Assembly: GCA_003864495.1 (NCBI GenBank)
Contig: ML133506.1
Location: forward strand, 20,959 to 84,958
Direction of reading: 5' to 3'
From: Nemopilema nomurai
Lineage: Eukaryota; Cnidaria; Scyphozoa; Rhizostomeae; Rhizostomatidae
DNA: 64,000 nt
Shown: positions 10,651 through 21,173 of the stretch, piece by piece
How the letters are laid out: each line of letters begins with the position of its first letter
Numbering within the stretch: position 1 is the stretch's first letter
Position numbers and translations under genes: made by a program
Notes under the pieces: model-generated
Databases searched by the model: none
Seen by the model: the letters and a program-made list of their open reading frames with translations, nothing else
Told to the model about the DNA's origin: nothing

Positions 10651-11307
10651 ATGTTAACCCATCGACTCGCCAACCAAGGTGACTATGACCAAATCAAGCA
10701 ATTTCTAAGCGTGCATTTTATTCCATACGAGCCAATATACAAAGCATTGGACGTCAGTCCTTCGACGCCAGGTATAAAGTTATTTTGGGACGGCGTTGTC
10801 AAATGTCTTGGCGAACCCATCAGCTTCATAACTTTGGATCCAAGCGGAAAGATTGTCGGAGCTTGCCTCAACTATCGTTTTCAGCCGATAGCCGAGACCA
10901 ATGGCCGATGGGTGAAGCAAGAGCGGCTTCCAGTCGGGATGTCTGGCCCTGGTATAGATTTGGCCTTCCTGGCGAAGCTGGAAGATGGTCTTGTCGAGCG
11001 ACTTGCCGCGATGGATTCATGTGCCAACCAGTTGTTGCTTGCGATTATCTGTGTTGACATCGAGTTGCGAGGTCACGGTCTCGGGGTCAAGCTGGTTGAC
11101 CTCACCATCGAGAAGGCAAGGCAGCTCGGCTATGATTGCATTGTGTCCCAGGCAACGGCGAAAGCATCGCAAATTTTGTTCAAACGACTTGGCTTCCAGG
11201 TGCTTACTGCAGTGAGACATGTAGACTTTACTGACGAAAAAGGAACCCAGTTGCTGACCTGTCAAGATGGCACAGATGAAGGTCAGCTTGTTTTCATGAA
11301 GATTTGA
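10651..11307 (+). CDS. GNAT-family N-acetyltransferase (dopamine/aralkylamine type), intact
   Basis: 218-residue single-exon protein. It shows GNAT motif A around residues 133-160 (VDIELRGHGLGVKL, with RGHGLG as the R/QxxGxG/A acetyl-CoA pyrophosphate loop) and motif B near 172-185 (ASQILFKRLGFQ). Length and layout match animal dopamine/aralkylamine N-acetyltransferase-like enzymes, which transfer acetyl from acetyl-CoA to amines; the true substrate cannot be read from sequence. There is no signal peptide or membrane span, so it is probably cytosolic. The middle is clearly more GC-rich than its surroundings, as expected for real coding sequence. It lies divergent from the transposase gene. 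The start is chosen as the ATG shared by all copies. Confidence 0.88.
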   Translation: MLTHRLANQGDYDQIKQFLSVHFIPYEPIYKALDVSPSTPGIKLFWDGVVKCLGEPISFITLDPSGKIVGACLNYRFQPIAETNGRWVKQERLPVGMSGPGIDLAFLAKLEDGLVERLAAMDSCANQLLLAIICVDIELRGHGLGVKLVDLTIEKARQLGYDCIVSQATAKASQILFKRLGFQVLTAVRHVDFTDEKGTQLLTCQDGTDEGQLVFMKI

Positions 11308-14163
11308 GAACAGACCTGGGAAACGCCTTGTCTTCTAGTGCACAACTTGTCTTCTTTGTAAGCCGATTTATGTATAATTAGGCTTTACTTATTTGTGTCA
11401 AAGTTCACCTTGGGCCGTCGAACATGGCCTTAGATGCTGCAACCCAGAGTTTGAATCTTAATTGGACATTTCACATTTATTTTGAACATTGGTTTTTTAC
11501 AAGAAGTCTCGCTGATTACACCATGTATTATTACAATCATGTGTAAACGCTCTTTTTTCTGAAAATCTTCCGTATGCAAATGATGGGAAATGACCGAAAG
11601 CTGATAACTTAACTGTAACGGTTGGCTTTAGTGTGTGATATGTTTCGTAATATCTCAGTTGCGTGTTATAGTCACATGTGCTGTTGAGTCTTGTTGTGTC
11701 AGTTAACGCCTTTTTAATGGCAATGTGTTTGTCTGTCAACATGTATTGTGACGTTCGCATTTTGTTCTCTTAATTACCTTCCGTTCATGTTTTGTGTGTG
11801 CGTTGTTCACTTTAGCGTTAGTCTTCCTGTTGAATCAATATAGATAACATCGGAATAGAGTCTCTCTCGTGTTCTACTTATTCGGGGCTTAGGCCCATTG
11901 GCCTAGCCCCATCGCGTCGAACTGTCTCTTCACCATCATAAGAAGAACCCGACCAACCATTCATTAAACGTTACATAACGAATCGAAAAACACTTTACGG
12001 ATGTGAGAAGAGCGTATGATTGATTGGCTGTTAGATGACCAATCAGCTTTCATTTCATGCCTTTTTAAGAGTTCCTGTAAAATTGTTGATTTACGTACAA
12101 CTTAATAAATTGCAACCCAATATGCTGTTTGGCAAGCATTTCAAAGGTATGTTAGTAGGCTTAATATAATTTTGCAGCATTTCTTAACCTCGACAGTTTC
12201 AAGACTTTAGGTCCAACCTTTAAAAGGTTGGTCTTTTGAAGGACAAGTTGGTCTTTTGAAGGACAACTTGGTCTTTTGAAAGACCATCTCCAATTTCATT
12301 TGAACCCACAACCGAGGTTTAGGCATAGAGAATCCCTCGCCTGCTGCAATCACGGATTTCAATATATATAGAGAGAGACTCTTTACCGTAACTTTTTTGC
12401 CATGCAAGGCATGCTAATTTCCCTGTAATTACGGTACCGACTTTTATTGCTTGCGCCCACGAAGCGATGTAAACTCAACGTCGTTACGAAGTCAACGATG
12501 CGCAGAATTATATATGAAATGTGTATAAAGATAGAATATAATTCCTATCTTCATGTAGATCCGTTTTTTGTAGAATAGCACTAACTGGAAATGTGAAGTT
12601 TCAATTTTTCTGCGTGGCCAATCTTATCTTCCCCCATGTCTTTACTTACAAATTGTCCCTGTTCTTAATGCTTCAAATCAATAAGAACTTTCATCTTATG
12701 AACGTTTTTGGTAAAAAACTGCTCTATTTTGGAACAGAATCGAAAATAATGAGCCCACGCAGAAAAATTGGATAAAAAATGTAATAACGATTGGACGGTC
12801 CTTACACAACAAGATTTTCACCCAACAATATTTCACATTTGCCAACATATATTATCTTATCAAACGTATTTCCTTAATAAAACTCCATTAATTCTTATTA
12901 ACCATATTATAACGATGTTGTTGTCTGTTATCATCATCGTTATAATTATTATTGTCATCATTAGATTACAATGTATTATCAAATCGTTATTTTATCTGAT
13001 CAACGCCAAATGCATCTATTAAATACAGAACAGAAGACATCACAACTGTACGAGTCATGTTGCTTTGGGTGGTTTCGGGGTAAATTCCCTTGGCATGCTT
13101 GTCTTCCAGCTCATCGCTCTTTGATAACAGAAGTTTCTATGAAGATAATTTTTATCAGAATGCAATCAAGTGGTTGGTAGAAATAGATGAGCCACGTCTA
13201 TTTTTTATTTTTTAGATTTATTTAAGCGCAACCAACCTCCAATTTCTGTTGACTTTTTCGAGATGCGGCACAGACTTTCCCAGAGGGTTAAGATATGAAA
13301 TCTTTCCAGATTTTGGCCAAGCAACCTTTAGAGAAGCAAAAAATTTCTCATTACTTCTTTAAACAGCAAGGTGATTATTACCATGCCCAAAGTATCTAGA
13401 GGAGATTTATATGTCAAACTGGAAAAATTGGCAATGCTACATCAGAAAAACACAGAGAAAAACTTACCAAACGATTCCAGTGGTTTCCACCATAATTGTC
13501 ACAGGCAAGGACTAGGTCAAAAGCACCGATATCAACCTGTTTTGTAAGGTTTAAGATTCAATATCCATTGAATTGAATTGACACACTATCTATGCCCACT
13601 CCAGGTGTAGACAAATCCTGGCAAAGAAAAGAAAAAGACAATGTGAATTATGATTCCAAGGCCCGGACAGCTCGGTTTGAAATAGAGAGCATTTCTTTCT
13701 TGGGATGTAAATTGAGGCACGGAATCCCAACTAGCATTAAACAGTCACTTGATATTTCCCCTTGTGGGAAATGGGTCTCGTTACCCCTCCTCTGACGCTA
13801 AAGAGACTCCGTAACTAAGCAAACCTGAGAGAAAATGATTGACAGGTAGAGAAACGTGAGAGACTTAAAAACAAACGCGCTGTGAGGAAGATTTGAAACG
13901 TGTAATCTGTTTTGTTTTGTTCATTAAAGTTCATTATTGTTGTCACGAACCCAACGAAAATTCGCGACGCATCTTTAAAAAAGGTATAAAAGGGATGGAA
14001 GAGTTCTGAATGCAACTGCCGATTATGCAAGACTTTCTTAGCACAGGTTGGGCTCTTGAATTAACCTTGTTTGTATCAAATTTCGAAACTCGCCTGTAAA
14101 TAAGTAACCTGGGTACCAGACCTACTATGTACCCAGGGTAGTAAATAAGTAACATATGTAATA
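11308..14163. other. Gene-free segment of array unit (D2)
   Basis: Counterpart of 18-2872, with the hairpin at 11884-11910 and scattered single-base differences. No gene seen. Confidence 0.7.
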
Positions 14164-16294
14164 TATTCGTATTTGCCCTAGTGTCCGAGCTAAAAGCTCA
14201 GTTAACATGAAAGGTATGTTTACTAGGCTTGTGTTATCCACTACATACATAATAACTTCATATTAACTGTGAGACACAAGATTTAGAAGTCATCCAATGT
14301 GAAAATGTAACATAGAACTTATTTTATCTGATCATACGCAAAGGCCGAGAGAAAATAGATTCACATGAACAACTTCGTAACCCTGTGTCTCCATATATAG
14401 TTGGCCATTATCAAATTTGGTACCTAGCACCACTGTTATGTGCTCTTTACAATCAACTTATCTACTGACAATGATCTCATAACAGTCCAAACATCCTTTT
14501 TTATGCAACCAAGTGAGCCAAAGCAAAGCACTTTCAGATCCACCTCCCAACCTAACTACTGCAGCAGACTGCACAGCGGCTGATACCGTTTCTCTTTGGT
14601 GTTCAGTGCTTGCTCAAAATACAGATCGTAGCAGACAGTCTCCTCTAAGATAATGCATTTACGTGACTGATTGTCAATGATTATGGTGTCAGGTTTACGG
14701 TGCGTAATACGCTGTAATTCATCACCATATTCCGTTATTATTGATTCTGCAAGTTCGTTTGCATGAAACTGGAAACCACTTATACTTCCTGAGACCACCT
14801 CAAATATTTTGTCAGCAATTCGATTGTGACGTCGACTATAAAAGTTGTGAAACTCTCTACATCCATTCATCAGATGTGCGACACTTTTCGTGTGCTGATG
14901 GCAAAAGGGGCAAGAAGGGTCATTATCACGATTCCATACATGCTTTGTGAAGTTTGTTGGAAGTAGACTCAACCGTGCTTTTATTGCAAACTTCACCAGT
15001 AAATCACTTACTTTCCAGTTGTAAAAAATTGAATGGGAGGATTTCAACTGAACATCAGTCATGCAGAGAAAGGGGCCTTGAACTGACAATTGCTTTGCTT
15101 TTTGCAAATCTCGATAAACTGTCTGTTTGAATAGCAATTTCTGAAGTGGAGCACCTTCATCAAAAAGTTCACCATTAATAATTACTCCAGCCTTTCCTTG
15201 CCTGAACTCAATGGAAACATCTAGCTTTCTAGAAGATCTGGCCAATCTGATTGACACCCAAATTTGGTACGACTATTCAGGTAGCCGTCTTCACTAATCT
15301 CAAACCCAAGAAAGTTCATATCATTATCTGTTGAAGCAACTTTCCGTTTTTCCATATCCAAATTTAGGGATTGACGTGCAATGTTCTTGAACTGTAATTG
15401 GGGATGATTCAACATCTTAATGAGAAATGCAACCCTTGTTGTCCTATACACATCTGACACACGCTTAACTCCAATCCCTCCGTGCTCCCGTAGTAAGGAG
15501 ATGATGAGCTGTGTTGTTGTTTCATACAAATCATACATATCTCGAACTGCCTTCACCAAGGACTTTTCCATGAGTTCCAACGTCTCCTCTGTAAACCTTG
15601 TATTGTAAAAATGGTGGAGAATCTTCGCGAGAGCCAAGTTATTTAAAGCACTAGCCTTTAGAGCAAGAGGCAATTTGCAGCTTGTTATTTCCTCCAATAA
15701 ATCTTTATAACTTTCTAGAACTTCATACACCTGCACAGCATCTTCGCCGGAAAGTAAGGGAGACTTTCCAAGATACTTATAGGACTTGTCACGGGGATAA
15801 ACTTCGATGGCATTTCCTTGAATTGACACAGTTGGCTTTTTATCTGCCTTGACTTTGTACCAGTTATTCCCAGACCTCCTTGCATACATAACTGCACATT
15901 TACTGGGTTTCACTTCTAAACCTGCTATCTTCATGGCAACTTGTCCGATATCAAACATCTCATTTATAATCGTTACGTCATAACTGACAACAACAACATC
16001 ATCCGCAAAAGCTTGCAATGGACATGGATTAATCCTACTTTCATCTTCGATGCTTTGCCTGATAACAGCCTCTCTCACCATAGGCTTGCATACTCTGTCA
16101 ATCACCAATATGAATAAAAGTGCACTCAAAGGGTCACCTGTCTTTGTTCCTCTGATTATATTGAACTCTTTACTCAATTCAAACCCACAAATCACAGAAA
16201 ACGAAGAGTAACGGTATAGATCTTCGACCAAGCAACAATAAATCAAAGGAATGTCAAATTCCCGGAGAGTTTCAAAAAGGAAACTAGGCTCAAT
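14164..16294 (-). mobile_element. RLE-type non-LTR retrotransposon, D2 copy, internally deleted
   Basis: Same insertion site and same 610-bp microhomology deletion (GCTCAAT at 16288-16294) as D1. The shared breakpoints show common descent rather than separate events. Confidence 0.8.
14556..16294 (-). pseudogene. RLE-LINE reverse transcriptase/endonuclease (D2)
   Basis: Better preserved than D1. The RT part from the GTKTGDPLSALLF motif through FADD to the thumb is one frame (15221-16294; further upstream the frame reads antisense LINE). The zinc-knuckle and endonuclease part is a second frame (14556-15257). The break near 15232 is the 10-bp deletion 'catatctcag' relative to D3. The C-terminus reaches a stop after LCSLLQ. 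RT motifs before B are missing because of the 610-bp deletion. Confidence 0.8.
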
Positions 16295-16754
16295 CAGGAT
16301 GAAATGATTGCTAACCCAGGGAAATTTCATGCCCTTCTGGTTAGTAAGGATAAAAAAGTACCATTGGATATAGCATTTCTATTCAAGGGAAAACTATAAT
16401 TTCTGAAGCTTCAGTAAAGTTGCTTGGCGTGAATATAGATCATAAACTGAATTTTGACATTCACATATCCGAACTTTGTAAAAGGCAGTAACCCAGCTAA
16501 ATGTGCTCAAAAGACTTAAATCTTTCATTGGCCTTGATGAGAAAAAGGTATGAGTCCAAAGCTTTGTCTTCCCTAATTTTAACTACTGCCCTTTAGTGTG
16601 GTTCTTCTCCTCGGCTATATCTACGAAGAAGATCGAAAAATACAGGAACGAGCCCAACGATTCCTTTAAGATGACCATGATTCGTATTATAGAGATCCGC
16701 TTTGCAAATCACAAAAATGCACAATGCATGTAAATCGGCAAATGAACCTCTGTA
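16295..16754 (+). mobile_element. APE-type LINE fragment (3' RT part), D2
   Basis: Same fragment and same frameshift as in D1 (5002-5462), cut at the array breakpoint. Confidence 0.75.
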
Positions 16755-16759
16755 CTTAA

Positions 16760-19700
16760 CTAAAAATTGAACCTATTGCAACGTAGAAAAGTTGTTTGAT
16801 TTTTAAATAAAACAAGCTTAGTCAGTTGATGCCTCTGACTTCCTTTTCCTTGCTGAATAACCTTCTCCCCATAAACTTTTGTGTACGTAAATAGCCTTAA
16901 GGTGAAGTATTTGTCTGCCACACATTTTGTTAGCCACCTGTCATGGTCCTCTTCGAAAAGAACTTCATTGAATCCTTGTGCATGAGACTCAAAAAGAGCT
17001 TGACTTGGTCTTGTCTCACCCCAAAAGTAATTCACCACCTCTAGAATCATTTCCTTCTTTATGTGCTTTTTTCCACTTATCTGTTTGTAATTCTCTTTGC
17101 AAACTGTAGCTTTGAACACTTTTTCTGCACATGCAACTACTTTATGACTGTGAAGGTATTGTCAAGCCACCGTTATTTACAAAAGATGTAAATGCTGCTG
17201 CTCTGTGAACCGTATCATAACCAGGACAATATCCATGATCAGAAGTTGAAATTTCACCAATCAAACTTTCTTTGCAGTTGTGACAATTAACCTTCTTTAC
17301 CAACTTAGCAACAATGAATCCAGATATATAATAAAGAATATTTTCGGTATACAAAGAATGTTCCATAGTGTCTATTTGTTTCAACAGGTTTCTGGTTTCT
17401 TGGTCATGCTGAACTGTCAGGTTGGCAATAGTGGCAGATGTATGTGATGAATCACTTGTGAACACAGGAATGATGGTGTTTTGTTCAAAAACTTGGCAGT
17501 TGGCACTATTTGATGCTGTAATTTTATTTCTCAACAGCATATTTCTAAGAGCGTACTTAAACTGTATTACATTTGGATTATTATTCCATCCACCTTTACT
17601 CCTAATGCATGAAAACAACAGTTCAATATGATCTTGAGAAAATTTGTAAGTTAGCAGGAACTTAAATGGATTTGCTAGGCATGTTAAAAGATGATTTGCT
17701 AGCAGAATTGTTGATTTAATTGTAATCACAAATCCAAGAATAAATGTTTTTCTGCGATGGTACCTCAGTAGCTGACCACTTGATGTTTTCAGGGAGAGAA
17801 GATACTCTGCAGTGCTTTTGAGCACAGTTGTCCATCTTTGCTGTGTTGCTAAACGTAGTGGCTGCTTGAAGCCATGTGCAACTGGGCTTCTAGAATTTAA
17901 CATATCAAACAACCTGTCAATCAATCGGATAAACCTTACTGTTGGTGCACATGACTCAAACTGCTCCATTTTGAGAACCTTTTGAAGGAATTCAAATGCA
18001 TCAGCCACTGAGCTGCTCAGTGTCTGGGCTGCCAAAGATACCTTCATCTTATTCTTGTGGTAATCCATATGAGTTGCTCCTAGCTTGTTTCCAAGTTTTA
18101 GTCCTTGGGTTTCCTGCAGTTGATGAAGATGTTTGAAAAACTTCCATTCTATCTTAGCACAATCAGAGTCTAAGAAGCAAGAAAGGTCTGCTAGGGAATT
18201 TCTAGCAAGTTTAAGCATATGGCATGGGTCTAAAATGGCACAAACATCATAATGCTCTGTTTGATGTTTGAATACTGTTTTGATACTGTCATATAAGCCA
18301 TCAAAAGAATGTTATAAAAATCTTATTTTTTAATTCAGTTAGCTCGTGCTTCGAATATTAAAGAAATTTCTTGTTGCCTATTCTTGTTGCCTATTCTTCA
18401 AAGTATTTCTAAAAACTGAAAGTTGCAAGCCATCAAAATTATTGTGGAGTAATGAATCGTCAGTCTTAATAAGAAGTTTTTTCTCCAACTCATCAATTAT
18501 CTGCATCATATTCTTGATTCTAAAATTGCGTCTTCTGACCTTCTGCTGTAATGTTTTTATTTTCCTTTTCAACTTTGCATTTTTAGAAGCAAGCTTCTCA
18601 GTCTCTCTTCTTTCATCATTGGAAATTGTCTCATTGTCATTGCTGTACTGACTGTTTTTTGAGAGGGGTTTAGCATAACTGTGGATCCTCAATATTTTAG
18701 TTGGAGAAGGTGATTCGTCTGGTAATTTTCTTTTCACTCCAGGACGTGTAAACAGAGTCTCCTTTGGTTTTAAATGAGATGGTATACCATCAAAAACACT
18801 AGGTACAGCATTTGGCTTAAGTTGGCATCGTGAACTTTGTCCAGGGGGCATAATATAATCTTCCATTTTGAAATGCTCACTACAAAGAAAGCTGTAGGGT
18901 GTTGCAGTCCATCTTTTTCCTTTCTTGTCAGCACGTCTGATTGATTTTTCCCATTTTTCCAATTTCTCTTTGTCATTCAAAGGGAACCTGAAAAGTTGTG
19001 ATCTTGTATTTTCCAAAGGGTTTTGCTCTTTAGGGAGGGGTAGGGATTTGAAGCATTTTCTTTCAAATGTGGAATTATCAAAATTTAAGAATATTTGGTT
19101 TTCTTAGTTAATGGTTCAGAACTAGGGTTGCTGAAATTTAAAATGGTTGCATGGTAAGAGCATATATTTGTGGAGTCAGTTTGTAATCTGATGCAGGGTT
19201 ACTTTTAATGATGTATTAATAAAATAATTCAGATAAGCCATAGCAATACCATTCAGCCCAAAATAGCATTCTTGACCCAAGAGAAATAAGCCTTGCTCAG
19301 ACGTGGTTCATACAATTTTAGCCAGCCTGGCTCAAGCAGATTATTGGCAGGGATGAATTCAAAACTCGTATCAAAATATCCTGAAAAGCACTGTTATAGA
19401 AACGAGTTGTGATGGGTTTCTACCGACTGCGTTGCTCAACCTCTATGGACGATCCGTGCCAAAGTTGTCTTATTTAACGTGCAGGGAACACGGAGCCAGG
19501 CCGAGAGAGAGAAATGACGACGCGTTGTCTGTTGTTTTCTGTAGCTCTGTTTCTGACTGACTCTGATTTACTTTACAATTATATTTATACTGATGGATCT
19601 AAGAATAAATTTGCTGACGAGGGATGAGAGAGGATGATGAAATGGTGATGTAATGCGGATGGAAAAATCTAGGCTGGGGAGCGAGAAACGATGTGTCAGC

Positions 19701-20073
19701 ATGACATGGTGTGACAATGGAAAGTAGACAAAGGAGTCACTACACTGTCATGCCAAAAACTTGGAGAGGCTATGTCATTTGGAGATGTCACCCCACCACC
19801 CACCTCTCTCTCCCGTCCCGTCAGAGCCTCTGTAAGTAAGGACTGAAGAGAACTGAAATATTCAAATATTTCAAAAAATGCTTTATAGTTCTGTTGCAAA
19901 TTTACGTGGTTCCCCGCACTGTGTCTAGGCCAAGGGTTTTGGGTAGGAAGCGACACTGACCTGTGAAATGCGATTGTTTTCCTCGACAATGCAGACTCAT
20001 CATTGTATGTCTCACTCATGTCGTTCGGTAGCTGTTTGTTCGTACAACCAAATGCTACACAGCTGATAGGCAT
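16760..20073 (-). pseudogene. P-element/THAP9-like transposase, core-deleted (D3)
   Basis: Exon 1 is 19961-20073 and exon 2 starts at 18987, with the same splice signals as D2. It has the same core deletion with the same filler and the same stop after 'RQQE' (18378), so the predicted product is again a 240-residue THAP plus coiled-coil protein. The orphan C-terminal part is further broken by a 5-bp deletion near 17141 ('tttatatacagactg' became 'tttatgactg'). Identical deletion breakpoints in D2 and D3 mean the lesion predates their separation. Confidence 0.85.
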
Positions 20074-20300
20074 TTTCGTTTCATAATTCACTTCGAGTTT
20101 TAGCTGTGATAAGAGGAACACGCGCCCGCAATATGAACTCTTCTAATAATCGCAAATATTTTCTAATATTCTTTCTAATAAATAATAATTCTTTATATTT
20201 AGATTCTTCAGTTATTTTTCTTAGGGGTATGCTTTGCAACTCAACAGTGTTTTGTAGTGTGTTTATTAACTTTCTAGGTGATATTTCAAGTGACACACTA

Positions 20301-20312
20301 TTTCCCGCCAAA
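20301..20312. promoter_or_regulatory. E2F-like site in divergent THAP/GNAT promoter (D3)
   Basis: TTTCCCGCCAAA, 256 bp upstream of the GNAT ATG at 20568 and 228 bp from the exon 1 ATG at 20073. Confidence 0.5.
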
Positions 20313-20567
20313 TTTTTGTACGTACAACGCGACCTCCCATGTCAGCCATCTTTGGACACACACGGAAACAATAGAGTTATCGTTCCAGGTGGTTCAATGA
20401 TCAAGCGTGACATTACTGGAGGCAATGGAACCCAGTGGCTGTCTGGCTTTTCCACTTCGTGTCTCACGTAACAATTGCTTACCAGAGTCAATTCCCATCA
20501 GGCCGACTTGAGAACGTAGCTTCGATAAAACGACATCTGTCATAGTCGGGAAAGAATAAGTTGTGAT

Positions 20568-21173
20568 ATGTTAACCCATCGACTCGCCAACCAAGGTGAC
20601 TATGACCAAATCAAGCAATTTCTAAGCGTGCATTTTATTCCATACGAGCCAATATACAAAGCATTGGACGTCAGTCCTTCGACGCCAGGTATAAAGTTAT
20701 TTTGGGACGGCGTTGTCAAATGTCTTGGCGAACCCATCAGCTTCATAACTTTGGATCCAAGCGGAAAGATTGTCGGAGCTTGCCTCAACTATCGTTTTCA
20801 GCCGATAGCCGAGACCAATGGCCGATGGGTGAAGCAAGAGCGGCTTCCAGTCGGGATGTCTGGCCCTGGTATAGATTTGGCCTTCCTGGCGAAGCTGGAA
20901 GATGGTCTTGTCGAGCGACTTGCCGCGATGGATTCATGTGCCAACCAGTTGTTGCTTGCGATTATCTGTGTTGACATCGAGTTGCGAGGTCACGGTCTCG
21001 GGGTCAAGCTGGTTGACCTCACCATCGAGAAGGCAAGGCAGCTCGGCTATGATTGCATTGTGTCCCAGGCAACGGCGAAAGCATCGCAAATTTTGTTCAA
21101 ACGACTTGGCTTCCAGGTGCTTACTGCAGTGAGACATGTAGACTTTACTGACGAAAAGGAACCCAGTTGCTGA
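20568..21173 (+). CDS. GNAT-family N-acetyltransferase, frameshifted C-terminus (D3)
   Basis: Identical to the intact D2 and D4 enzyme for 197 residues, then one A is missing from the A run in 'gacgaaaaagg'. The frame changes and ends after 201 residues (EPSC) instead of 218. The acetyl-CoA loop RGHGLG and motif B are kept; only the last beta strand region is lost. Because the lesion sits in a homopolymer, a sequencing error is as likely as a real mutation. Confidence 0.8.
   Translation: MLTHRLANQGDYDQIKQFLSVHFIPYEPIYKALDVSPSTPGIKLFWDGVVKCLGEPISFITLDPSGKIVGACLNYRFQPIAETNGRWVKQERLPVGMSGPGIDLAFLAKLEDGLVERLAAMDSCANQLLLAIICVDIELRGHGLGVKLVDLTIEKARQLGYDCIVSQATAKASQILFKRLGFQVLTAVRHVDFTDEKEPSC

Larger units (their letters stand above)
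9411..10779. repeat. Internal tandem duplication in D2, second copy
   Basis: Second copy of the 1369-bp segment, apparently identical to the first. It ends inside GNAT codon 43, after which the intact gene continues. Confidence 0.93.
5463..16754. repeat. Segmental tandem array copy D2 (11.29 kb)
   Basis: Complete unit. The left end is 'cttaactaaa', directly after the shared '...cctctgta'; the right end is the same junction at 16754/16755. It carries a transposase with an internal deletion, a 1369-bp internal tandem duplication (8042-9410 and 9411-10779), an intact GNAT gene at 10651-11307, the gene-free segment, a shortened RLE LINE and the LINE fragment. Length minus the internal duplication is about 9.92 kb. 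Confidence 0.92.

Noticed and set aside
10651..11307. Horizontal transfer of the GNAT gene from bacteria
   Set aside because: Higher GC alone is expected for coding DNA here, and the motifs match animal aralkylamine-type enzymes. No bacterial neighbours are present.
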